Origin: JBCBTJ01 sp964597685
GTDB lineage: Bacteria; Pseudomonadota; Alphaproteobacteria; Caulobacterales; Hyphomonadaceae
DNA length: 33,384 nucleotides
Direction: 5' to 3'
NCBI GenBank assembly: GCA_964597685.1
Contig: CAZQZC010000006.1
Location: 1 to 33,384 of the forward strand
The notes under the pieces were generated by a model. The model was given only the letters and a program-made list of their open reading frames with translations. It did no database searches and was not told the origin of the DNA. The translations under genes and the position numbers were made by a program. How positions within the stretch are numbered: position 1 is the stretch's first letter; every line of letters starts with the position of its first letter. Below, one piece after another: positions 15,392 through 23,430 of the stretch.

Positions 15392-15414
15392 CCCTTCGCG
15401 GCCGACGCGAAGGG
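15392..15414. other. Perfect inverted repeat in a divergent promoter region
   Basis: A 9-bp stem (CCCTTCGCG at 15392-15400, CGCGAAGGG at 15406-15414) with a 5-base spacer and no T-run on either side. It lies in the 205-base gap between the divergent OmpA-like and CMD genes. An operator is more likely than a terminator, but no regulator can be named. Confidence 0.4.
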
Positions 15415-15536
15415 TGTGCTCGTCCTGGTTTAGCGACGCTCGCCCGCCTCACACCTCACGGAGATGTCAGCGAGACGGCGACTGGTGCAGCGCATTCGGC
15501 GTCCCACCTCGGCGTCGGTCAGCAAGGAGGAGTCCC

Positions 15537-16109
15537 ATGACCGATTTCACGATCCATACGGTCGACACCGCGCCCGACGCCGCCAAGCCCATGCTGGAGG
15601 AGTCCCAGAAGTCATTCGGCTTCATCCCGAACTTACACGCCGTGTTCGCCGAGAGCCCGGAATCGCTGGAAGCTTACAAGGCGCTTACGGACATTTTCAG
15701 CCGTACGAGCCTGAGCAAGGTGGAGCAGAACGTCGTTTGGCTGACGATCAATTACGAGCACAATTGCCATTATTGCGTGCCGGCGCACACCATGATCGCC
15801 AAGGGCGCCGGCGTGCCTGACGCCGAGATCGAAAACCTCCGCGAGGGAAAGCCCCTCAACGATCCGAAACTCCAGGTCTTGCGTGAGTTCACGCGCACAA
15901 TGGTCGAAAAGCGCGGCCAGGTGAGCGACGCTGATGTGGAGACGTTCCTTGCGGCCGGCTTTACCAAGCGCAATGTGCTCGATGTCGTTGTCGGCATGGC
16001 CCACAAGGTGATGTCAAACTACACAAACCATTTCGCGCACACGGAAGTCGACGCCCCGTTCGCGCAATTTGCGTGGACCCATCCCGAACAACGTGTCGCC
16101 GCGGAGTAA
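15537..16109 (+). CDS. AhpD-like / carboxymuconolactone decarboxylase family protein
   Basis: 190 residues. The CMD-family core contains NYEHNCHYCVPAH, with the redox CxxC pair C77/C80 followed by H84, as in AhpD-type alkylhydroperoxidases. A peroxidase or disulfide-relay role is likelier than decarboxylation because the CxxC and His are intact; the partner is unknown. The long upstream extension of this frame was rejected because AAGGAGG stands directly before the ATG at 15537. A terminator follows the stop. Confidence 0.92.
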   Translation: MTDFTIHTVDTAPDAAKPMLEESQKSFGFIPNLHAVFAESPESLEAYKALTDIFSRTSLSKVEQNVVWLTINYEHNCHYCVPAHTMIAKGAGVPDAEIENLREGKPLNDPKLQVLREFTRTMVEKRGQVSDADVETFLAAGFTKRNVLDVVVGMAHKVMSNYTNHFAHTEVDAPFAQFAWTHPEQRVAAE

Positions 16110-16131
16110 TCACCGCACGACGTATACGTTT

Positions 16132-16164
16132 CGACCCGCGTCGGTTCCCGGCGCGGGTCGTTTT
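16132..16164 (+). terminator. Rho-independent terminator after the CMD gene
   Basis: A 9-bp stem (CGACCCGCG at 16132-16140, CGCGGGTCG at 16152-16160) is followed by TTTT. It lies between the convergent CMD and SOUL genes. The short T-run makes it weaker than the other terminators in this window. Confidence 0.7.
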
Positions 16165-16166
16165 GT

Positions 16167-16781
16167 CTACTCCGCCTTCTCGACCTCAATCAGCACTTCG
16201 TTGCGCCGGAACGGCCCTGGGATCCATGGCGGATCGTAATAAGCGAAGGTCGGCGCGCCGACAGCCTGGTAGCCTTGGTCGACGATCCACGCCTCGAGTT
16301 CGGCTTGCTTGCGGGATTGGCGGCCAGGATTGATTCCGCCGGCAAACTTCACAGACGCCACAACCCGCGCAGGCTGTTCCGACAGCGTCACATTTGGATC
16401 GTTCGGCTCCGGCAACGTCTCCATCGTCCATTCGGAGGGCATGACGAACCCGATCGACCAGCCGCCCGGCTCAGCCGCGCTTTGCGTGACGGGCGCCGTC
16501 ATGGCGATTTCAACCGAGCGCGTTTGAACCACGGGCGCCGTCATCTCGATCTCGGCTTGGGTCGTATTGTCGCCGAAGATAAAGTTCGCCAGCGGTCGAA
16601 AGCCGGCGTTCGGGGCGCGTCTTTGTTCGGCGTCGACCACCACGGTGGCCATGATCATCGGCTCATAAGCGCGGATCTCGAACTTGCCGTCTTTCACGAC
16701 CACGTCGTGTGCGGGTTCTTCTACGGCGTCCGCAATCTGCGGGGTGGCGATTAGGGCCGCTGCGGCGAGCAAAGCGCGCAT
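16167..16781 (-). CDS. SOUL/HBP family heme-binding protein, exported
   Basis: 204 residues. The signal peptide is MRALLAAAALIATPQIADA, followed by the SOUL fold: FEIRAYEPMIMATV, a PLANFIFGDN block, paired EMTAPVVQ/AMTAPVTQ repeats, GFVMPSEW and the C-terminal YYDPPWIPGPFRRNEVLIEV. SOUL proteins bind heme or related tetrapyrroles, and bacterial members are poorly characterised. The exported form suggests a periplasmic role. AGGAG lies seven bases before the ATG. The amidohydrolase lies 61 bases upstream on the same strand; the spacer holds a palindrome (TAAGCGCG at 16797, CGCGCTTA at 16813) of unknown meaning. Confidence 0.92.
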   Translation of the reverse strand: MRALLAAAALIATPQIADAVEEPAHDVVVKDGKFEIRAYEPMIMATVVVDAEQRRAPNAGFRPLANFIFGDNTTQAEIEMTAPVVQTRSVEIAMTAPVTQSAAEPGGWSIGFVMPSEWTMETLPEPNDPNVTLSEQPARVVASVKFAGGINPGRQSRKQAELEAWIVDQGYQAVGAPTFAYYDPPWIPGPFRRNEVLIEVEKAE

Positions 16782-16842
16782 TCCATTTCTCCTGTCTAAG
16801 CGCGTTGCGTATCGCGCTTAAGATAGAGTACGCGCGCCAATC

Positions 16843-18120
16843 CTATTCGGATTTGTGGACGACCCCGCCCTTCATAACGAAGTCGACGTCTTCAAGCTCG
16901 GTGATGCTCCGCAAAGGATCGGCGTCCACCGCGATGATATCGGCGAACTTGCCCGCCTCGATCGTTCCGATCACGCCGTCCATTTCGATATGTCGAGCGG
17001 CGACCAATGTGGCTGCGCGGATCGCTTCCTCCGGGCTGTAACCCGCCTGCTCCATCAGGGCGAACTCCCGGGCGTTATCACCGTGCTTCGAAACGCCGGT
17101 GTCCGTGCCGTACGCCACCGTCACGCCGCCGTCTCTGGCGCGGCGCAGCATATCGAGCATGCGCGGCCCCACTTCGGCGGCCTTTTCCCGCGACGCCTCG
17201 GGCAGCCAGGGTTGGTCGGTCCAGTCCGTGACGGTGACGCCCGCCAAGACGGTCGGCACAAGCACAGCGTTATTGCTCTTGAACAGATTGATGCTCTCGT
17301 CGTCGAGATACGTGCCGTGCTCGATCGACTTAACGCCCGCGCGCAAGGCCGCGTCGACGCCCGACTTGCCGTGCGCGTGGGCCGTCACCTTGCGGCCCAT
17401 CGCCGTCGCCGCTTCGACGATGGCGACGAGTTCGTCGTCTGTGAATTGCTGCTCAAGTCCCGCCTTGGTGTTCGACAAGACCCCGCCAGTGGCCGTGATT
17501 TTGATGACGTCGGCCCCTTCTTTCACCTGCTGGCGCACGGCGCGGCGGCAATCGTCGGCCCCGTCGCAGATATTGGTTCCGGTGAAGAGGCCCATGACCA
17601 AGGGGCTGAACCCGTTTGTGTCGCCATGGCCGCCGGTCACCGCCACGGCCCGGCCCGCCGCGCGGATGCGGGGCCCAGGCACGCTCCCCGCTGCGACGGC
17701 GTCGCGCAGGGCGAAGATCGCATCATTGGCGCCGCCGACGTCCTGCACCGCGGTAAAGCCGGCCATCAACGTCTTGCGGGCATGTGCGGCGCCGGCGAGA
17801 GCCGCGTCCGCGGTCGTCTCCGTCACCGTCAGCCAGCGCGACGCGGGGCTCCACTCGCTCGTCAAATGCACATGACTGTCAATCAGACCCGGCAAAACGA
17901 AATGATCCTTGAGGTCGATCAGGTCGACGCCCCGCGGCGGGCGCTTGTAGCCTGTTTCGATCTTTTCGATCTTGCCGTTGCGGATCGTGATCGTCTGCTC
18001 GTCGAGATAGCCTTCGCCTGGAACCGCCAGCACTTTACCGGCATGGATGACTGCATCTTGCGCCGACGCGCCCGATACAAATACGAACGCAGCCGCGGCC
18101 GCCGTAAGCCATGTCTTCAT
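16843..18120 (-). CDS. Exported amidohydrolase (Xaa-Pro/Xaa-Arg dipeptidase-like)
   Basis: 425 residues. A signal peptide ends at GASAQ. The metal site is DSHVH (H83, H85), ITATGG preceded by K207 (probably the bridging carbamylated Lys), HAHG (H248/H250), SIEHG (H268) and GTDTG (D340). This arrangement fits the binuclear amidohydrolases whose characterised members release C-terminal Pro or Arg from dipeptides, or act like imidazolonepropionase. The substrate is unproven, and the signal peptide suggests periplasmic dipeptide or amide hydrolysis. The ATG at 18120 was chosen because AAGGGAG lies five bases upstream and the signal peptide starts there. It is divergent from the exported cupin. 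Confidence 0.92.
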   Translation of the reverse strand: MKTWLTAAAAAFVFVSGASAQDAVIHAGKVLAVPGEGYLDEQTITIRNGKIEKIETGYKRPPRGVDLIDLKDHFVLPGLIDSHVHLTSEWSPASRWLTVTETTADAALAGAAHARKTLMAGFTAVQDVGGANDAIFALRDAVAAGSVPGPRIRAAGRAVAVTGGHGDTNGFSPLVMGLFTGTNICDGADDCRRAVRQQVKEGADVIKITATGGVLSNTKAGLEQQFTDDELVAIVEAATAMGRKVTAHAHGKSGVDAALRAGVKSIEHGTYLDDESINLFKSNNAVLVPTVLAGVTVTDWTDQPWLPEASREKAAEVGPRMLDMLRRARDGGVTVAYGTDTGVSKHGDNAREFALMEQAGYSPEEAIRAATLVAARHIEMDGVIGTIEAGKFADIIAVDADPLRSITELEDVDFVMKGGVVHKSE

Positions 18121-18281
18121 GCTCACTCCCTTGAGATTATGTCGCCCGACGCTAGGCGTCGCCGCATGCTTCGGCAACCGGCCGGGCTTGAACGGGCGTC
18201 CCCTCTCCCAGACGTGACTTGGGCGCTTGCATCCACAGCGCGTATTCGGCCCGCGACACCCAAGCCGTGAGAGGAGCCGCC

Positions 18282-18737
18282 ATGCATCTCAAAACCGCCG
18301 CCATAGCCGCCCTGGCCCTGGCCGCCCCGCCCGCCGTCGCGCACGACGAGGCCGGCCCCGCCTACGATAAACTGACCCGCGGGACGACCGTCATTGGATG
18401 GGAGGGCTCAGGCGTTGAGATCAAGATCCTCCTGGAGGCCGGGAATCTCGGCGGACCGGAATTCGAGGTCGGCGAGATCGTCTTCGCCCCGGGCTATGAG
18501 GGCGCGCCGCACGTTCACGGCTCGGTCGAGGTCTTCTATCCGTTGGAGGGCGATTTTGAACATTGGGTCGAGGGCGAGTGGCACGACGTCGTCGATGGAA
18601 CGATCGCCGCTGTGCGTCCGGGCGACCAAGTCATTCACCGCTGCGCGTCGGACATTCCCTGCAAGCTCCTCGTCATTTGGGGACCCGGCGGCGAAATCGA
18701 TCGCCTCTCGCCGAACATTGTGCGCCCGGTGGAGTAA
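18282..18737 (+). CDS. Exported single-domain cupin
   Basis: 151 residues. The signal peptide is MHLKTAAIAALALAAPPAVA, followed by one cupin fold: motif 1 PHVHGSVEVFYPLEG with the HxHx3E metal ligands, and motif 2 VRPGDQVIHRC. It probably binds a divalent metal; whether it is an enzyme or a binding protein is unknown. The ribosome-binding site GAGAGGAG favours the ATG at 18282 over the longer frame. It shares a 161-base divergent region with the amidohydrolase. The 151 bases after it (18738-18888) hold nothing that I can identify. Confidence 0.85.
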   Translation: MHLKTAAIAALALAAPPAVAHDEAGPAYDKLTRGTTVIGWEGSGVEIKILLEAGNLGGPEFEVGEIVFAPGYEGAPHVHGSVEVFYPLEGDFEHWVEGEWHDVVDGTIAAVRPGDQVIHRCASDIPCKLLVIWGPGGEIDRLSPNIVRPVE

Positions 18738-18888
18738 GCAATATCAACCTGTTCAACGGACAGAGGCCAGTCCAACGGCGAGCAGAACAAGCCCGCTTCC
18801 GGTCTTCCCGTCGGGCTATGCACAGATACGTCGATATTCTACGATATTCGGACAGGATTAGGCGCCGCCGCCGGGGATAGGGCGCGGT

Positions 18889-19977
18889 CTATCCCCCCAT
18901 CCCAGCCTTCCGCGCGCATTGGGCGGCGAATTGCGCCAGCGGAGCCACGCGCGCTTCCATTGTTGCGGCCTGGGCGTTGGAGGCTGTGCCGTCGCGGACC
19001 CGTCCGACGATGCCCTGGCAGATCGCCGCCAGACGGAACGCGTTGTAAGCAAAGTAATAATCAACCTCCGGCAAGCTGTCGCGGCCAGTGTGCTGGCAAT
19101 AAAGCGCAGTGTATTCGTCCATGGTCGGAATGCCGTAGGCCTTAAGATCCGGGATATCGACCAGCGCGCCACGTGAGGGATCAGAGCTCGGCATGACCCA
19201 ATTCATGAGGTGATACGTAAAGTCCGCCAAAGGGTCGCCCAAAGTCGACAATTCCCAATCCAAAACAGCCAGAACCCGAGGTTCAGTCGGGTGCAGGATC
19301 ATGTTGTCGAGACGGTAATCTCCATGAACGATCGTTGTTTTCTCTCCTGGTGGAATATTCTCTGGCAGCCACTCGATTAGCTGGTCCATTTCCGGAATCT
19401 TTTTTGTTTCGGATGCGGTATATTGTTTCGTCCAGCGATGGGTCTGGCGTGCGATGTAATCGCTTTCCTTACCGAAGCCTTCAAGACCGGCTTTACGCCA
19501 ATCCGTATTGTGCAAATCTGCGAACGTCTTGACCTTCGCCTCGTAGATGGCGCGCCGCTCTTCAGCGTCCATTCCCGGCAGCGTTCCGTCCCAAAGAATA
19601 CGGCCTTCAACCATGTCCATCACGTAGAACATGGTGCCGACCACGCCCTCGTCTTCGCAAAGGCCGTATGGACGCGCAACCGGGAAGCCTAGCGGATAAA
19701 GCGCTGAAATAACGCGATATTCTCGATCAACAGCGTGAGCAGACGGCAGTAATTTACCAGGCGGCTTGCGTCTGAGCACATACGTCTTGCCGGGCGTGAC
19801 GAGCTGGTATGTGGGGTTTGATTGCCCCCCCTTGAACTGACGCACCTCAAGCGGCCCGGCATAGTCTTCGACGTTCGTCTCCAACCAGCCCGCCAGCGCC
19901 CCCTCGTCGAATCTATGGGTCTCGGCGACCTCCTTGGTGCCGGTGAAGAGCTCTTGTGCGTCGCCGCCGTGGACCAT
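18889..19977 (-). CDS. APH-like phosphotransferase (ACAD10/LvaA-type kinase)
   Basis: 362 residues of the aminoglycoside-phosphotransferase fold. GGQSNPTYQL is the nucleotide loop, YVLRRKPPG contains the ATP Lys, HGDYRLDN is the catalytic loop (D220, N225), and LDWELSTLGDPLADF carries the metal Asp (D240). This layout matches the kinase domain of ACAD10/11 and of the LvaA-type kinases that phosphorylate 4-hydroxyacyl-CoA in Pseudomonas levulinate catabolism, not antibiotic-resistance enzymes. The usual acyl-CoA dehydrogenase partner is not next to it, so the substrate is inferred only at the level of a hydroxyacyl-CoA. GGGAGG lies six bases before the ATG. Confidence 0.92.
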   Translation of the reverse strand: MVHGGDAQELFTGTKEVAETHRFDEGALAGWLETNVEDYAGPLEVRQFKGGQSNPTYQLVTPGKTYVLRRKPPGKLLPSAHAVDREYRVISALYPLGFPVARPYGLCEDEGVVGTMFYVMDMVEGRILWDGTLPGMDAEERRAIYEAKVKTFADLHNTDWRKAGLEGFGKESDYIARQTHRWTKQYTASETKKIPEMDQLIEWLPENIPPGEKTTIVHGDYRLDNMILHPTEPRVLAVLDWELSTLGDPLADFTYHLMNWVMPSSDPSRGALVDIPDLKAYGIPTMDEYTALYCQHTGRDSLPEVDYYFAYNAFRLAAICQGIVGRVRDGTASNAQAATMEARVAPLAQFAAQCARKAGMGG

Positions 19978-20053
19978 GGCGGGCCTCCCTCATTCGATAT
20001 TGGTTTTTTACGACACTACAGCGTTCACCCGCACGAACAATGGAGATGGAAGG

Positions 20054-20437
20054 TCAACGGGTCCGAAGCTCTTCAATCGCCGAGACGGCGCGGTCCGCCA
20101 AAGCCTCAGGAACAAAGATGTGGTCGTGATGGAAGGCCGCCACCGCGTTGCAGGGCACGCCCGCGGCCGCAAGCGCGGTGGCGATGCGCGCCAGGAAGCC
20201 GACCGCTGCAAGATCGGAATGGACCGCAAGCTCCAACCAGGCCCAACGCGCTTCGGTCTGCGCCTCGGGTGTAGCTGGGAGAATAGCCGTCCACCCTTCC
20301 TGCTCGCGGAACGCCATGACCGCGTCCGCCAAATCGGGCTGCTGCGCCGACAGCGCAAACCGCCACGCGCCAGGTCGCCGCACGACCTGTAAGTGGCGAA
20401 ACAGCGTTTCCAGATCGCTGACCGGTCCACCGCTCAT
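20054..20437 (-). CDS. ACT-domain protein coupled to purD
   Basis: About 127 residues with an ACT-like layout: a first part WRFALSAQQPDLADAVMAFREQEGWTAIL and a second LELAVHSDLAAVGFLARIATALAAAGVPCNAVAAFHHDHIFV, the beta-alpha-beta pattern of ACT_7-type amino-acid-binding modules. No catalytic domain is attached. The start was placed at the ATG at 20437, because it overlaps the purD stop as ATGA (20434-20437). An upstream ATG at 20458 and a TTG at 20476 are possible but lack a ribosome-binding site. Its ligand is unknown, and its coupling to the purine gene is notable. Confidence 0.8.
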   Translation of the reverse strand: MSGGPVSDLETLFRHLQVVRRPGAWRFALSAQQPDLADAVMAFREQEGWTAILPATPEAQTEARWAWLELAVHSDLAAVGFLARIATALAAAGVPCNAVAAFHHDHIFVPEALADRAVSAIEELRTR

Positions 20438-21723
20438 GAGCGTTTCAAAACCCGCCATCCAATGTCGCTGCGACAAAAGCCGCCGGGCCAGTCGATGGCC
20501 GCAACACCCTGATAGGCGCGATCGATCGCCTGTTCCAAGGTTTCCCCGACGCCGACGCTACTCAACACGCGGCCGCCCGCCGAGACGAGACGGTGAGAGG
20601 TGTCGACGTTTGTGCCAGCGTGAAAGATAGACACCCCATCGAGCCTCGAGGCCGCATCAACACCCTGTATTTCAGTTCCTTTTTCGTATTCGCCAGGATA
20701 ACCCTCGCTCGCGAGAACCACGCAGGCCGACGGCTGGAAGCGGTCAAGCTCCAGAAGGGCTCCGACATCGGTGGTCTTGAGCCCGCCGGTCGCGCAGACC
20801 AGCAACGCTGGCGCAATGTCGCCCGCGAGCCCCGCCATCAGAACTTGGCATTCCGGATCGCCAAACCGGCAATTGAACTCAACGACTTTCGGCCCCTCCG
20901 GCGTGATCATGAGACCGATATAGAGAACGCCCTGATAGGGCGCGCCATCGGCGTCCATGCCCCTGATCATCGGCTCAGCGATCTCAAGTCTCACCCGCTC
21001 CATGACCTCCGGCGTAACGATTGGCGCCGGGGCGTAAGCGCCCATGCCGCCCGTATTCGGCCCCTGGTCGCCGTCGAAAGCGCGCTTATGATCCTGCGCG
21101 GCGGGCAGGCAGACGGCCCCCTCACCGTCTGTCAGAATGAAGACGCTCGCCTCTTCACCGTGAAGGAATTCTTCGATGACGATTTCAGCCGACGCGCCGC
21201 CAAACCGCCCGCCGAGCAAGTCGTCTATCGCAGCGTCCGCCTCTTCTAACGTCTCCGGCAGCATGACGCCCTTGCCGGCCGCCAGTCCGTCGGCCTTCAG
21301 CACATAGGGCGGCGTCATCGTTCGCAAGAACGCCTTCGCGGCGCCAGGCTCTGCGAAGCGGCCATATCGCCCTGTCGGCACGCCGTATTTTGTCATGCGG
21401 TCTTTCGCGAAGCCCTTCGACGCCTCAAGTTGGGCCGCCTCGGCGCTGGGGCCGAAAACGTCGAATCCGCGCGCCCGCATTCTGTCGGCCAACCCAAGCG
21501 CCAAAGGCGCCTCGGGGCCGATCACCGTAAGGTCCGGTTCGATCTGCAGCGCCAGTTTCTCCAATCCCTCGACATCGTCGGCGGCGACATCGAAGCACGG
21601 GCCGATCCGATCCATGCCGGGATTGCCGGGTGCGGAGTGGACGGTGTCGACGAGCGGCGATTGGGCGAGCTTCCAGGCGAGCGCATGCTCTCTTCCGCCT
21701 GAGCCAATGATAAGTATGTTCAT
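20434..21723 (-). CDS. purD: Phosphoribosylamine-glycine ligase (GARS)
   Basis: 429 residues, standard for PurD, which joins phosphoribosylamine and glycine with ATP in purine synthesis in the cytosol. An ATP-grasp layout is clear: GSGGREHALAWKL at 7-19, DRIGPCFDVAADD, VIGPEAPLALGLADRMR, the ATP-grasp core YVLKADGLAAGKGVMLPET, EASVFILTDGEGAVCLPAAQDHKRAFDGDQGPNTGGMGAYAP and KVVEFNCRFGDPECQ. The ATG at 21723 is divergent from a possible small ORF and xseA. The ACT protein is translationally coupled downstream. Confidence 0.98.
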   Translation of the reverse strand: MNILIIGSGGREHALAWKLAQSPLVDTVHSAPGNPGMDRIGPCFDVAADDVEGLEKLALQIEPDLTVIGPEAPLALGLADRMRARGFDVFGPSAEAAQLEASKGFAKDRMTKYGVPTGRYGRFAEPGAAKAFLRTMTPPYVLKADGLAAGKGVMLPETLEEADAAIDDLLGGRFGGASAEIVIEEFLHGEEASVFILTDGEGAVCLPAAQDHKRAFDGDQGPNTGGMGAYAPAPIVTPEVMERVRLEIAEPMIRGMDADGAPYQGVLYIGLMITPEGPKVVEFNCRFGDPECQVLMAGLAGDIAPALLVCATGGLKTTDVGALLELDRFQPSACVVLASEGYPGEYEKGTEIQGVDAASRLDGVSIFHAGTNVDTSHRLVSAGGRVLSSVGVGETLEQAIDRAYQGVAAIDWPGGFCRSDIGWRVLKRS

Positions 21724-21732
21724 GCGCCCCTG

Positions 21733-22003
21733 ATGGCCGAAGCGGTTTGCCCAATCAAGCGCGTGTCGCCCGGCGACCCCGGCGGGGCGGACAGATGGTG
21801 CGATTATGCCGAGGCCGATGAGCGCGTCCCCTTTTTGGCCTGGATCAGGGAGCGGGACGGATCGCTAGATGGCGCTGCATGGGAGCCGACGACGTTCACA
21901 GCGTCCGGCGCGCCTGAATTTGGACGACGACGATGTTCTTTTGGGAATTGGCGTCATCCGATGGCCCGGGATGCAAGGTGCGCTAAACTCAAATCATGCC
22001 TGA
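21733..22003 (+). pseudogene. Possible frameshifted small ORF before xseA
   Basis: The purD-xseA gap holds a frame from ATG 21733 (MAEAVCPIKRVSPGD, then ADERVPFLAWIRERDG) that looks coding for about 58 codons. It then turns unconvincing and runs 70 bases into xseA. Near 21905-21935 the frame shifted by +1 becomes coding-like (LNLDDDDVLLGIGVIRWPGMQG) and ends with TGA at 22001-22003, overlapping the xseA ATG by eight bases. Two half-frames that complement each other suggest either one real small gene with a frameshift (mutation or sequencing error) or a decayed gene. I do not recognise the product. Confidence 0.3.
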
Positions 22004-23417
22004 TTCTGCGCCCGCCCCGTCCAACACGCCGGAACTCTCCGTCTCCGACCTTGCCGCACAGCTGAAACGAACGATCGAGACAAATTTCGATCATGTGCGC
22101 GTGCGCGGGGAGCTGGGCCGCGTCACAATCGCACGGTCCGGACATCTCTATGCGGACATCAAGGACGACCGTGCGGTTCTCAATACGGTCATGTGGAAAG
22201 GACAAGCCTCCCGCCTGACGTTTAAACCCGAAGAAGGGCTCGAAGTCGTCGCAACGGGACGACTGTCGACCTATGCCGGGCGGTCGGCCTATCAGCTTAT
22301 CGCCGAGAGCCTTCGGCCGGCCGGCGTCGGCGCGCTGATGGCGCTATTGGAGGAACGCAAGAAGAAGCTCGCGGCCGAGGGATTGTTCGCCGCAGAGCGG
22401 AAGAAACACTTGCCGTTCCTGCCCGCGGCCATCGGCGTCGTGACGAGCCCCACCGGCGCCGTCATTCGCGACATTCTGCATCGTATCAGAGATCGCTTTC
22501 CCGTGCGCGTGATCGTCTGGCCGGTCCTTGTCCAAGGGGACTTGGCGGCAGGTCAAATCGAAGCCGGCATCCACGGATTCAATGCGATGGGGGGCGCAGA
22601 CCGGCCGGATGTCTTAATCGTCGCGCGAGGCGGCGGATCGATCGAAGACCTCTGGCCGTTCAACGAGGAGAAGGTCGTCCGCGCCGCCGCTGACAGCGCC
22701 ATTCCGCTGATCTCCGCCGTAGGCCACGAAACGGATACAACGCTGATCGATTACGTCGCCGATGCGCGCGCCCCGACGCCGACGGGCGCCGCCGAGATCG
22801 CAGCGCCTGTGCGGTCCGACCTGATCTTAACCGTCGAGGACATGGATGCGCGCCTCAAACGTTCGCTCGCCAATCGTGCAACTATCGCAAGAGATCGCTT
22901 GAAAGGCGCGCGATTGCCACGCAGCGAGACGCTGCTGACGCCCAAAGCCCAGCGACTGGACCTCGTCAGTCTGCACTTCGGACGCGCCCTTGGTCGGTGT
23001 GTTTCGACAAAACGAACTCAATTCACGACAATTTCGGCCGCTCTGCGGCCGCAAGCGCTGCAAGCCGATCTTCCGAAACGGCGCAAACAATTGCGCGACG
23101 TATCGATCCGCGCGCGCCCAGCCCTGGGGAGATTGATGGACGGACACAGAGATCGACTGGCCGCCCTCGGCAAGCTGCTCGAAACCCTTTCGCACAAGGC
23201 CACGTTGAAGCGCGGATTCATCGTTGCGCGATCTTCAGCTGGCGAGCTCGTCCGGTCCGCCAAAGCCGCAGCCGCCTTGCCTGCAATTACGCTGACCTTC
23301 GTCGATGGCGACGTACAGGCCGCTCTTACGAAGGAAGAGAACCGCCGGTCGTCCGTCGCTGCGAACCCCAAGCAGAAGATGAAATCGCCGACTGGCCGAC
23401 AGGGAGACCTCTTCTAA
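21996..23417 (+). CDS. xseA: Exodeoxyribonuclease VII large subunit
   Basis: 473 residues. The N-terminal OB-fold (VRVRGELGRVTIARSGHLYADIKDD at 35-59) is followed by the catalytic core: GVVTSPTGAVIRDIL at 147-161, ARGGGSIEDLWPFNEE at 210-225 and ISAVGHETDTTLIDYVADARAPTPTGAAE. A long basic coiled-coil region ends in the C-terminal segment KRGFIVARS. With XseB it degrades single-stranded DNA to oligonucleotides during mismatch repair and recombination. The ribosome-binding site before the ATG is weak, which would fit coupling to the upstream ORF. xseB is not in the window. The stop is 13 bases from the convergent AraC gene. Confidence 0.97.
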   Translation: MPDSAPAPSNTPELSVSDLAAQLKRTIETNFDHVRVRGELGRVTIARSGHLYADIKDDRAVLNTVMWKGQASRLTFKPEEGLEVVATGRLSTYAGRSAYQLIAESLRPAGVGALMALLEERKKKLAAEGLFAAERKKHLPFLPAAIGVVTSPTGAVIRDILHRIRDRFPVRVIVWPVLVQGDLAAGQIEAGIHGFNAMGGADRPDVLIVARGGGSIEDLWPFNEEKVVRAAADSAIPLISAVGHETDTTLIDYVADARAPTPTGAAEIAAPVRSDLILTVEDMDARLKRSLANRATIARDRLKGARLPRSETLLTPKAQRLDLVSLHFGRALGRCVSTKRTQFTTISAALRPQALQADLPKRRKQLRDVSIRARPALGRLMDGHRDRLAALGKLLETLSHKATLKRGFIVARSSAGELVRSAKAAAALPAITLTFVDGDVQAALTKEENRRSSVAANPKQKMKSPTGRQGDLF

Positions 23418-23430
23418 TCGGCTGAATAGT

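Noticed and set aside
16797..16820. Palindrome between the amidohydrolase and SOUL genes as a terminator
   Set aside because: The stem (TAAGCGCG/CGCGCTTA) has no T-run on the minus strand and sits just before the SOUL ribosome-binding site.
16855..18270. Long plus-strand open frame of 471 codons
   Set aside because: It lies antisense to the amidohydrolase, which has full catalytic motifs; the frame is a high-GC shadow with no recognisable domain.
18889..19977. Antibiotic-resistance aminoglycoside kinase
   Set aside because: The fold is shared, but the sequence blocks (GGQSNPTYQL, LDWELSTLGDPLADF) are those of the ACAD10-type metabolic kinases.
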